Assembly: GCA_963930645.1 (NCBI GenBank)
Contig: CAWVNO010002511.1
Coordinates: forward strand, 404,348 to 468,347
Source: Salticus scenicus
Lineage: Eukaryota; Arthropoda; Arachnida; Araneae; Salticidae
Reading direction: 5' to 3'
Length of the DNA stretch: 64,000 nt
Below, in pieces: positions 35,009 to 44,861 of the stretch (the first letter of the stretch is position 1; the number at the start of each line of letters is the position of its first letter). The position numbers and the translations under genes are program-made. Under the pieces are notes generated by a model, which saw nothing but the letters and a program-made list of their open reading frames with translations, did not search any database and was not told the DNA's origin.

Positions 35009-35210
35009 CTAGTAATTCAAATTACATTTTCTTAAAAGCACATATATTTTTATTAAGTCCCCACCTTCCCATATAGCACATAATGCATATTTCTCTTCAT
35101 CGAAATCAAATGTTGCTGCTGTAATAGCTTCAGTACCTGGACGCTCAACACACGCTTTTAGCAAACAATTTTTATTGTTAACATGACATAGACATTTCAT
35201 TAGAATATTT
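35009..35210 (-). CDS. unidentified exon-like block
   Basis: The minus-strand frame includes CVERPGTEAITAATFDFDEE and KYALCAIWEGGDLIKIYVLL, a protein-like stretch with normal amino-acid use unlike the surrounding AT-rich DNA. Acceptor-like TTAATTTCTTTAG precedes it near 35220, and a GTAATT donor-like site follows near 35025. A further candidate (RRQFLVIRDKQMSLSG) lies upstream at about 35345-35395. I do not recognise the family. It could be a fragment of a split host gene or a decayed copy. Confidence 0.35.
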
Positions 35211-35399
35211 CACAAGCTAAAGAAATTAATTATTAACCCAATAAACATTGTTATTTAGTTTTTCAATTTATTTTAAATAGATATATACTTCATTTTCCAC
35301 AAAAATGATTAAAGGTTTTTGTTCAAAATGTTTTAATACCCAGAAAGAGACATCTGCTTGTCACGAATAACAAGAAACTGTCTTTTCCCCTTCTTTGAA

Positions 35400-36373
35400 A
35401 GGCATATCAAAATATTTATTCAGGAACAATGATATCTTAGTTTGTTTAAAAGATTATTCTGAACCACTGATTTATATACACATACAAAAAGAAATTGTTA
35501 TAAATTTTGCACAATATTTTAGATAAATAGTTACGTAAATAAAAAGACCTTTTAGGGGAAAAAGTTCAGAGAGATTTATTACTTAATTACCGTTTAATTA
35601 TGTTTATGTTACTTAATTATGTTGTTAATTATGTTTATGTTACTTAATTACCGTTTAATACCGTTTAATTTACCATTTAATTATGGTTAGTTATGGGTAA
35701 TAACTTAGTTTTAATTAAATTAACCCTTAAAAAAACTGTTTGGACTAATTAAACATATAAAGGAATAGTTAAACATTTTATTTTCAGTAATAATATTAAT
35801 AATAATATGTTATTTATACAAATGTTTTTAATACATTTATTAATTATTATTAATATTTAATGCTTAGTATTTGTAAACTATAAGTAACTATGTATCATTA
35901 TTCTATATTTTGTTAAAGTTTACTTACTCACGTATTCAGTAAAATCCGAAAAAAAATTTAAGCAAAATTAGAATGTGCAGTTATAATTTATTAATTAAAT
36001 ATGTATAGGATTTCACATCAACAAATTTTCAGGCTTTTTTAAAAAAGGACTTTTTGAGTACTCATACTTTGTAATTTTAAAATAAAATGGGGATAATTTT
36101 AAAATTAGTAAATTAAATTATTAATTCTAAAAGTTGCATATATTGCATGATTGAACTAAAATTTGCTTTGAAGTAGTTATAATTTTTTGTCAACTTGTCC
36201 AGCTCTGTTTGTTTCCAAACTTGTTTTTATTATCATTATTACTATTATTAGAAAGAATAATTTTTGAAATTTTGAAAAAAAAATATTTTTTTTTTTCAGC
36301 GAATATATATATATATGTGTGTATATAAGGAAATTAGATTTTTCAAGACTGAACTAAATTTAAATTCAGCTTA
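35400..36373. other. intergenic, no gene seen
   Basis: Very AT-rich with short tandem TTACTTAATTACCGTTTAAT phrases at 35578-35690. The LTR retrotransposon begins after it. Confidence 0.55.
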
Positions 36374-36378
36374 ACAGC
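36374..36378. other. target-site duplication, left
   Basis: ACAGC directly before the left LTR matches ACAGC at 47922-47926 directly after the right LTR. A 5-bp duplication fits Ty3/gypsy integration. Confidence 0.85.
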
Positions 36379-37379
36379 TGTTGGGCGGATATTAACCAAA
36401 ATCAGACTACCCTCCTTTCCGTGGCTCTAAGGTGACATCCTCGTGGTAGTACATTTTGGAATATCAATTCGATATTCGGGCACGCGTTGTGAAATGCCCT
36501 AAAATTAATCCTAATTAAAAGCAAACATTAATCTGGAAAACAATATGTTTAATAATAAATAAATTTACTCTCAAATAATATCAGATTCATATAATTTTAA
36601 TTAATTTCTTTATTAAACATTCAAATTTTAAATATTAATTAAATTGATTATTCTATAATTTTACAATACAATAAAAATGATATAACAATGATCTTTGATT
36701 TTGCCTCAAATGTGCTAAAGATGAGTACTAGAAAACAAATGCGCTTTACCAGCATTGCACGGTAAAATTACTGACCGAGAAATGTAAGAAATTCTCACCA
36801 GATTTATCAGATGCTATGTCACAGTCCAGGCACAAGAGGAATATTTTGGCTAGCAGGGAGCACATCTTTAAGTATCCTTGATGAATCATTTCGGCTAGGC
36901 AGCACCACACTGATGATAGCAGGACCTCACATTACGTCTGCACACACGAAGGCAATTTTTTAGAATTCTGACTCTTAAAGGAATCTTTTCTCTCCTTTAA
37001 TTTTTTTAGTCTCTCATTATAATTTTTGGAGGAGGTTTTCCCCTTGCATTTTTTTCATTGGGTCTATCTTCTGATTGGACCTTTCTTCGACCAATCTGCT
37101 TGCTTCTAGATTACTACGGTGCCTTTTTTACGACCTCGCCGGGGCTTTTTTGGCGGTAGCCAGTGGGGCTTAAATGCGGGTGGTCCCCTTTCAGAGTTCC
37201 ACGTGCAGGTCATAAATATGACGTTGTATTTCTGTCTTAGGTTTTTAAAAGGTAATAAAACAGCTTTGTAGTCTTCAGTAAAACAGCTTTTGTATTTTTA
37301 TATTCTTTTTCCTTTTAAATAATGCCCTTTTGTACCTTTATTATTTTGTTTTTAACAAAATGGCTGATTTTTCCCATCA
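36379..37379 (-). repeat. 3' LTR (1001 bp)
   Basis: On the element strand it begins TGATGGGAAAAATCAGCC and ends CCGCCCAACA, the TG...CA ends of an LTR. Same length as the 5' LTR with one difference found by eye. Confidence 0.95.
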
Positions 37380-37395
37380 GCCTATCCCCCTGTCG
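37380..37395 (-). other. polypurine tract
   Basis: On the element strand ACAGGGGGATAGGC lies directly before the 3' LTR. A purine-rich run here primes plus-strand DNA synthesis in LTR elements. Confidence 0.7.
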
Positions 37396-38236
37396 AATAA
37401 GTTTGAGACAGTTTCTTTATCTCAATACATTATGAGTCCTTTAGTTGTCGTAGTAATCTGGTGTGTTTTTGGTCAGTAAATATTTTTTATACATATTCAT
37501 GCTAAACTTTTTTTTAGTGCACATTAGAGTTCTTGTGCCATTAGAGTTCCACACTAATAGTTCCGTTTATATATGTGCATAATGATTAATGAATATACAG
37601 TTCAACACTTGATTGTTGATTGTTCATGAAGTTCAGTTTAATATTAATTGCTGATTGTTCATACTATAATGTTCAATACTGATTATTAATTGGTGATCAT
37701 GCATTTCAACCTTATTATTAATTGATCCAGATCTGTAAATGGTCCAATATTTGATTGTTGAACTAGTTTTATTTGTGACCATCAATTTGTGATAGACAGT
37801 TTTATGGTCTGTCGTTGCATTTAGCCGATGCTTGTGCCAACAGTTTGTAAATTTTATTCAGTTTATAATTTTTTGTGACACATATTGTATAGTATTACTT
37901 CACTCGGTCAGTATATCATATGCTAAAGATTCTTATTATTACTTTGCATTTTAATTCAATAATTATAACTATTTATACCGTATACCAACACTCATTTTTT
38001 TTTTTTTTTTAACATTTATAAATATATATACAATACAATAAATTCACATATAATAGTACTTTTTCTGAATTGTTAGCAAAATTCTACAAGTGTATGCATT
38101 CCTTCTATATACATATCATTCATTACTTTCAGTGTATAGTACCAATAATAAAAAAAATTTTGTATATTACATGATATCATGAATGTATTTAATCGTTTTG
38201 GTAGTATGTCTTTATTACCATTAAGTAAGGCAGTAT

Positions 38237-38267
<31 letters not shown>

Positions 38268-38429
38268 GAAAAGTCCCTCGCTTTATTTGAAATATTAATT
38301 TTAACTTCCGAGAGCTGTTTTGCAGTTTTGTAATGGGGGGTGACAAACCCTCTTTCGCCTGCGTCACTATGTCGTGGGAACTGACCAGCGCTAATGATTA
38401 GTACATCCTGTTATAATCGTTTTCTTTAG

Positions 38430-38526
38430 GGGGGAGAGCTGAGATAAGATTCTTCTGTTACTTACTCGAGAGAAGCGCAGAGACACACGCGTTTATCGGA
38501 TTAGAAATTTGTTTACTTTTTTACAA
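38430..38526 (+). CDS. antisense exon candidate 1
   Basis: Acceptor CGTTTTCTTTAG ends at 38429. The block starts GGGGGAGAGCTGAG and ends TTTTTACAA before the perfect donor GTGAGT (38527). One frame is open throughout and joins in phase to candidate 2. The true 5' end may be a transcription start instead of the acceptor. Product unknown. Confidence 0.4.
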
Positions 38527-39314
38527 GTGAGTTTAATTTTATTATATGTATATTTTATTGCTTTGCTTAAGCTTTGTTGCTTCACCTATGTTTGAGTTAG
38601 GTGATTGTGCTATCCATTATCCTTTAATAAATCCCTTTTGTTATTTTTTTGTTTCATGTGTGTGCTTCGTGGAATTTTGAATGCCCCTCGCAATATATAT
38701 ATCTGATCTACACTGACGCCATCATTGACTTGGATAAGCGTGAGCTATATTGCATTTTTTTTTTTTTTTTTTTATGTATTCTGTTTGCAGCGTTATTATT
38801 AATATGCATCTGCTTTTTCTTTCAGCTCTTATTAATGTATTTTCATTGCAGGTTTATTTCTTGTTTGTTTATTTTATATAATTTGGTATTATTTTATCTA
38901 ACTTGCGTTCGCCTTGCTTTATTTTCTATTATCTTACGTTCCTTCCGCTGCTGCTTGATTTTTGCATGATTTTTCTGTATTTTTCGGACTCCGTTTTTTT
39001 TTTTTTTTTTTTTTGCTTCCTGGCGCTGCGTAATTCTCGCATATTTGATTAGGAATCGTGAGCGTAGAATAATGTAGAAGATTGTTTGTGTATATTTCTG
39101 TGTATATTTATGTGTTTATTTATTACTGTTACTTTTTTTTTTTTTACTATGTGTGAATAATAAATGCAGATCTGCTCATAATTTGCGTATATTGATTCCA
39201 TTGTATTGTGGATTTTTTAACCCATTGAATGTTGTGTTTTATTTTATTTTATTTTATTTTATTTTTGTTTTGCTTTGATAAAATTCTGTCCAGTCTTGAC
39301 TTTTGTTTTGGCAG

Positions 39315-39422
39315 GGTACGCCAGAGTATCGAGTGTGGGTCGACCCCCCTTGGCAGAAGACGCCTGCGCCCGACCAAAGGGCCACCTCATTATCTTGGCT
39401 GTGTTCTGAACCCTGATCTAAG
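39315..39422 (+). CDS. antisense exon candidate 2
   Basis: Acceptor TTTTTGTTTTGGCAG ends at 39314. A 108-bp block of markedly higher GC follows and ends CTGATCTAAG before donor GTAGGC. In the phase set by candidate 1 the frame is open (QSIECGSTPLGRRRLRPTKG then PPHYLGCVLNPDL). It sits in T-rich, intron-like sequence. Basic and Pro/Gly-rich; I do not recognise a domain. Confidence 0.45.
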
Positions 39423-39690
39423 GTAGGCTATGTAAAAGTGTTTTTATTATAAAATGTAGGTTATCTATTAATTATTCGTTTACCTGTACCTAATCTGCAT
39501 TTAATTTACCTTCTTTTTTTTTTTTTTTTAGACCATTCTGTATTAATATGGTAATTTTGCGTTATTTTATTACTTTTTATTTACGTGCATATGTGTGTGC
39601 GAGTGTTAGAGATTAATATTTTTACAGTGACGGGTTTTTTCTTTTTTTTTTTTTGTATATAAATCTAATGAATTGTAATCCTAAGCTTTT

Positions 39691-39726
<36 letters not shown>

Positions 39727-40090
39727 TTTTTTTAATACATTTATATATATACTGTATAGCTATAATGAATCTTAATCCTCCGCTTTTTTTGCTTTTTTTT
39801 TTTTTTTTTAATATATTTATATATATAGTGTATAGCTATAATGAATCTTAATCCTCCGCTTTTGCTTTTTTTTTTTTTTTTTTTTTTTTTTTGTTAACTT
39901 ATTAGAGGAAATATATGCATCTTTGTTTAAGTGTGAAATGATGCTCCTTTTACTAATATTACAACCATTATATAGTTCTGCAAGTAAAATATTATTTAAT
40001 CTTTCTAAAGTGTGAATGGTTGTGAATGTTTTAATTTCCATATTTTACGTTTCACTTGATATCTTGAGTCATAATTCGTTTCTTTTGCAG

Positions 40091-40179
40091 AAATGCGGCT
40101 ACTACTTTCCTGTATTCTCAAGCGTTTTATCGTCACCCTTCTGCCATGCTCCTTTACCTCGAAGTCCGTCCTAGGATTA
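40091..40179 (+). CDS. antisense exon candidate 3
   Basis: Acceptor CGTTTCTTTTGCAG ends at 40090. An 89-bp block ends CTAGGATTA before the strong donor GTAAGTA at 40180. In the phase continued from candidate 2 it is open (NAATTFLYSQAFYRHPSAML then LYLEVRPRI). The three blocks total 294 bp without a stop. A fourth exon after 40180 was not found before the pol gene. Confidence 0.45.
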
Positions 40180-40983
40180 GTAAGTATTTTTTTTCCCTTT
40201 CGTGATATTTTCCTTCTTCTCCTAACCTGTCCTGTCGTTTTCATTCTGCTCTTTTTTCGTTGTCATGGTAACTCTCTTGTAAACGAGTAACCTCTCTGTT
40301 TACATTTTGATCTGCACGCTCCTTCTCTTTTGCATGAGTTTTCTTTCCTGCCTTACTATTTCTCATTTGTGCTAGTTTCGTTTGTCTGTTTTTTATTTTT
40401 ATTTATTTTATTTTATTTTATTTTATTTGTTTTATTTTCTTTTATGAGATGCATGAATAAAGATATTTAAGTATCTAAATATATACATATATGTATTTTT
40501 TATGTCACGTTCACATTTACTTTTATTTATTCTATATCTATACATATTTATTTTATTCATTTGCCATTATGAATACAGACACCTTTTCTGTTTTTGTTTC
40601 TATGTACACATATTTACGTTTTCTTATTAACATTGCCCCTATGACAAAAAAATCTATATATATATATATTTTTATTTTATGTATTTACAATCAACGTGTT
40701 TCGCAAAAATGTGCGTTACCTGCCAGTTTGTTCTGCTGATATTTTATCATTTATTTGTTTGTTTATTTACATTGAGCATTGCTTTACATTTTCCTTGTGT
40801 GTCTTGCATTTTTTTTTTTTTTTTGAAAATTCATGTCTATCTCATTCTTCACTGAATAATTATTGTATTTACACATATTATTTTTCTCGGTTGTAAATAG
40901 TAAAATAATTGATTTTGTAATATAGTTCATATGTATAATTTGTATCTATATATACACTTTTTTTTTTTTTTTTTTTTTTTGTA

Positions 40984-42720
40984 TTATTTTGCATATTTTG
41001 GTGCATATAGTTTAGATATGTGCACCTTAATGGGTTTCGCTGTATTGTCGTGAGCGTTTTTCAAAACAATATTCATGTTACGCAGTATTTTCAAGACATG
41101 GAAAGGTCCAAGAAATTTAGGCTGAAATATATTTGGCCTTCTAAGGCTTTTCATATATACCGTCTGTCCAATTTTTATGTCTCTGTCCTTATATTTTAAA
41201 TTTTTGTTATATTCATTCATGATTTGAATTTGATTTTTTAGTGCGTCTTCTTTTACACTCTGAATGTGTTGCAGACGCTTATTTGTATAGCTGTCAGTAG
41301 TAATTTTTGTTGCATCTGAGAATGCATTAAATGGTGTGTTGATTTCTCTAGCAAAAAAAATCATCGCGGGAGAAAAGCCTGTTGCTCTATGTATTGTTGC
41401 ATTATAATGCAATTTCACAAAATTTAATTTTTCATCCCATTGGAATGTTGTTTTTGTCATGGCGGCTAGTGAATTTTTTATTATTTTATTTGAAATTTCT
41501 ACAATTCCGTTCGAGCAAGCGTGATAAATAGAGCTAAAATGTAATTTAATATTTAATTGTTTCATGTATTCTGTGAATGTTTTGCCTCTAAAGTACTGTG
41601 CATTGTCTAAATGTATTTCTCTTGGCATGCCGAATCTGGCTATATATTCTGTTAATGCGTTTAATATGGTTTGTGACTCCGCATTTCTGAGTGGCACTGC
41701 CTCCATGTAACGCGAGAAGGAGTCAATTATAACCATTATAAATATGTTTTTTTTAAAAGTCATAGGTAACTTACCTATGAGGTCTATGTGTAATACTTCC
41801 CCTGGCTTGTAATTTTTTTTCATTTTTTGTATTTCAATTTTGGGGATTGTGTGTTGTTTGTGTCTCATGCATTCAACGCAATTTGCAATATGATTTTTCA
41901 CGTCTTGGTACATTCCATACCAGTATGTACGCGTTCCTATTAAATGCAAGGTTTTTTTAACTCCAAAATGGGTTTTATGTGCTTCTTTAATTATTTCGTT
42001 TTTTAACGAATCTGGAATAATTAATAATTCTTTTTGATTATCATTTGTACTTCTTTTTAAAATTAATATTTCCTTTTCTGTTAATTCAAATTTTCGAGTT
42101 GTTCTATTTGATTTTCCTTTTTTTATGTCTGATATTATTTTAGATATTTTTTTATCTTTCATTTGTTCAAGTTTTATGCTTTCGTCTGTCAAATTTTTAT
42201 TAACTTCAAATAAGTTGTTGGTTGAATTTGTTTCCGTGATGTTATTGATATGTCGCGATATGTAATCGGCAGGGTTAATTCTTCCCTCTATATGTTCTAC
42301 AGTGAAATCATACGATTGCAATTCCAGTAACCATCTGGCTATAATGTCTGAATTCTTTTCTAAATTTAAGTGATATGTGATGGCTTTTGAGTCAGTCACT
42401 ACCGTAAATTTTCTCCCTGTTAAAATATTTTTAAAATGGATTATGCTCTCGTATATGGCGAGCAATTCCAGCTTAATACTTGGGTAACGCTGTTCAGTAT
42501 CTTTTAATTTTCTTCCATAGAATTCTATAGGGTACATTATGCCATTTATTTCTTGCGATAAAATCGCGGACGTCGCTATTTTTGAGCAATCAGTAATTAA
42601 AAAAAATTCTTTGTCATAATTTGGTGGTTTGAGAGTTGGACTGTTTAGAATAATTTTTTGGATATGTTTTAATGCATTTTCGGCATCTTCCGTCCATTCA
42701 AATTTCCTTTTCTCACTTGT
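40984..42720 (-). CDS. pol: pol, RNase H and integrase part
   Basis: Follows a TGA (42723-42721) in the same frame as the RT segment; the first ATG is at 42537 and gives 517 residues. RNase H acidic residues appear at E24 (KLELLA), D49 (VVTDSK) and D91 (NPADYISR); the first Asp lies before the ATG in LITDCSK. Integrase has an H/C zinc finger (H187, H190, C220, C223) and the catalytic triad D252 (HIDLIG), D311 (HLDNAQ), E347 (GIVEIS) with exact D-35-E spacing. GPF at 477-479 marks the gypsy C-terminal module. It removes primer RNA and integrates the cDNA. Domain set complete, no internal stop. Normally made from the gag-pol polyprotein, so separate use from ATG 42537 is unlikely. Confidence 0.9.
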   Translation of the reverse strand, partial: TSEKRKFEWTEDAENALKHIQKIILNSPTLKPPNYDKEFFLITDCSKIATSAILSQEINGIMYPIEFYGRKLKDTEQRYPSIKLELLAIYESIIHFKNILTGRKFTVVTDSKAITYHLNLEKNSDIIARWLLELQSYDFTVEHIEGRINPADYISRHINNITETNSTNNLFEVNKNLTDESIKLEQMKDKKISKIISDIKKGKSNRTTRKFELTEKEILILKRSTNDNQKELLIIPDSLKNEIIKEAHKTHFGVKKTLHLIGTRTYWYGMYQDVKNHIANCVECMRHKQHTIPKIEIQKMKKNYKPGEVLHIDLIGKLPMTFKKNIFIMVIIDSFSRYMEAVPLRNAESQTILNALTEYIARFGMPREIHLDNAQYFRGKTFTEYMKQLNIKLHFSSIYHACSNGIVEISNKIIKNSLAAMTKTTFQWDEKLNFVKLHYNATIHRATGFSPAMIFFAREINTPFNAFSDATKITTDSYTNKRLQHIQSVKEDALKNQIQIMNEYNKNLKYKDRDIKIGQTVYMKSLRRPNIFQPKFLGPFHVLKILRNMNIVLKNAHDNTAKPIKVHISKLYAPKYAK

Positions 42721-43383
42721 TCATTCATTTAATGGTGCTACTATTTCAGCGTAATTGTCTATCAGTGATGCGAAATAGTTTGTTAGACCCAGTAAAGATT
42801 TTACGCCTTTTCTGTTTTTGGGTCTTTCTAATTTTTGAATTTTTTGAATGTTTTTATTGGCCGGTGCATAACCATTTTTATTGATTTTAAATCCCAAAAA
42901 TTCTATTTCTTGTTTGCATATTTGCATTTTTGAAGGTTCTATTGTTAGGTTTTCTTTAATTAATGTGCTTAGTACTTGTTGTAATAAGTTTAACATTTCA
43001 TTGATGCTATCAGCTGCTATTATAACATCATCAATGAAATAACGTACTTTATATTGATCAAATTTTCCTAGCACTTTATCGATTAGTTCCGCAAATACTG
43101 ATGTGCTTATTTTATTACCAAAATTTAGTCGCGTAGGTTGGAATTTACCAAATTCAGTAATGAAGGCTAATTTTGGTCTGTCTTCTTTTTTTAAATTTAT
43201 TTGGAAGAAGGCTGAATGAAAATCCAGCACTGTGTAATATTTTTTGCCACTTATATCTTGTAAAAGTGACTTAATATCCGGAATGGGATATGGTACGCCC
43301 TGTAAAATATTATTTAGCAATCTGTAATCTATAGCACACCTGTACGAAGTTTTATTAGGGTCGTTAGTTTTTGAGTTTGCCTT
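42721..43383 (-). pseudogene. pol: pol, reverse-transcriptase core, ended by TGA
   Basis: From the ATG at 43320 the frame gives 199 residues and is open further upstream to the A run at 43392-43382. RT motifs: VLDFHSAFFQI (first catalytic Asp), FGKFQPTRLNFG (palm region), RYFIDDVIIA (the YxDD box read here as FIDD), EFLGFKINKNG, then RPKNRKGVKSLLGLTNYF (thumb and connection). It copies the element RNA into cDNA. The frame differs by one from the preceding PR-RT segment, and a TGA at 42723-42721 separates it from RNase H in the same frame. All catalytic residues are present, so the breaks look recent or artefactual. Confidence 0.85.
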
Positions 43384-44861
43384 TTTTTTTTTACAAATAT
43401 AACCGGAAATGCGTAGCTTGACGTTGTATTTTCTATTATGTTTGCGTCCAATAATTTGTTTATTCCCTGTTGTGCAAATTTTCTTACACTTTGCGGAATT
43501 TTGTAAGGTCGAGTAGAAATTGGATAATCGTGGAGTAATTTAAAATTGGGCTCCACTATTGAAGTCTGTCCCAAGGTTTTGTATGATTTTGAGAACGCTT
43601 GTATATTATCTTTTAGTAAATTTTGAAATTTAATTTTTTGTGATTGATCTAAGTGTTCTAGATCAAAATCTTGTAAATTGAATTCGTTTTCTCTTAATTC
43701 TTGAGTTTCACTCATTGTTAAATTGTTCATTTCATATACTTTGGGAGTGTTATCTGTTTTTGATCCATTTAATTTTATGTCAAATTCTGTGCATATTTTT
43801 CCAATATTCATTTTTTTGTTTATCATTATTTTTTCTTCACTATCATTTTGAACCATTAAGTGTATCGTATTTTTCTCATTGATTTGATGTAAGGATTGGT
43901 CATATTTAATCCTAATGTTATGCCTTAGGGGTTCTAATAAAATTACTTGGTTTGGCTGTAAACTGGGTGGACATTTTAATGTAATTACTTTTGTTTCACC
44001 TGGTTCTAAGCCATATTTTTTGTCCGTTTTTGGCATAATCATGTTTTTATGCGAAATTCTCTTTTTATTTTTTTTATTTGTTTTTTCTTTGATTTTTTGA
44101 GTATTTGTATTATTGTTTTTGTTCTCTATATTCTCTGTGAAATCATTTTGAATCTCGTCATTATTTGAATTTTTTGCGGGTTTTTGTTGGCTCATAGTAT
44201 TTTCACTATTATTTTGTGAGTTCTGTGTTTGCGTATTTACAATTTCTGAAATGACATTTATTTCATTTTCATTTCTTTTTCGTACTGTGTCCGTGCCTTC
44301 TAAGGGTATTTCTTTGTTTTTTATGTATAAGGCCTTTTGTTCACAATCTAATATTGCGTGATTGTTCTTTAGAAAATCATATCCAAGTATGATCTTGTAT
44401 TTTTTATCTAGGTTTCTTGTTGTAACGTAAAATGTTCCAGTTGCGAATATGTTTTGTATCTTAAAGGATATTTTTACGCATTTTTTGAATGGTATATTTT
44501 CATTGTTTAACGTATGAATCCTTACTTGTCTGGCTAGATATTTTATTTTAACATTTGCTTCTTTTAATTTTTGGAAAATGTCTGGTGATAGGACTGATAA
44601 ACTAGCTCCGGAATCAATTAAAGTTATTACCTCTAAGTCTTTAATTTTTACGTTAATTAGCGGTAGTTGTGATCCGTCGCTTACACTGGCTATTGTGTCA
44701 TACTGTTTACTGTGATGTTTTTTGTAATTTTTTTTCTGTGTGTATGAATTTCCGTAGGTATTAGTTTTTGTTTTAAGCCCGAAATTTGGAGGTTTATATG
44801 GGCTTGAATTATTGTTATATATTGTTTTATTTATAAACCTCCTTTGTAGTTTTCCTGGTTT
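43329..44861 (-). pseudogene. pol: pol, protease and N-terminal RT part
   Basis: The frame opens after a TAA at 44864-44862, overlaps the gag end by 28 nt and runs to a stop at 43331-43329. The aspartic protease active site is LIDSGASLSVL (Asp codon at 44615-44613), followed by the retropepsin-type ILGYDFLKNN near 44400. A 288-codon stretch from ATG 44195 includes a Lys/Asn-rich linker and the first RT motif RPYKIPQSVRKFAQQGINKL, then SSYAFPVIFVKKK. Directly after KKK an 11-A run shifts the frame and the sequence ends in non-RT residues. The protease cuts the polyprotein during particle maturation. The protease itself is intact. Confidence 0.85.

Larger units (their letters stand above)
37396..40983. 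other. 3.6-kb non-pol internal region of the retrotransposon
   Basis: Lies between the pol stop and the polypurine tract. On the element strand only short frames (74 and 79 codons near 39.8-40.2 kb) are open and they show no env features (no signal peptide, furin site or transmembrane segment). The plus strand is T-rich with exon-like islands (listed separately). The region 37570-37760 contains loose repeats of GATTGTTCAT or TTGATTGTTGA. It may be a long 3' untranslated or passenger region carried by the element. Confidence 0.6.

Noticed and set aside
37380..40983. Envelope gene of the retrotransposon
   Set aside because: No frame above 80 codons on the element strand and no signal peptide, cleavage site or membrane anchor.
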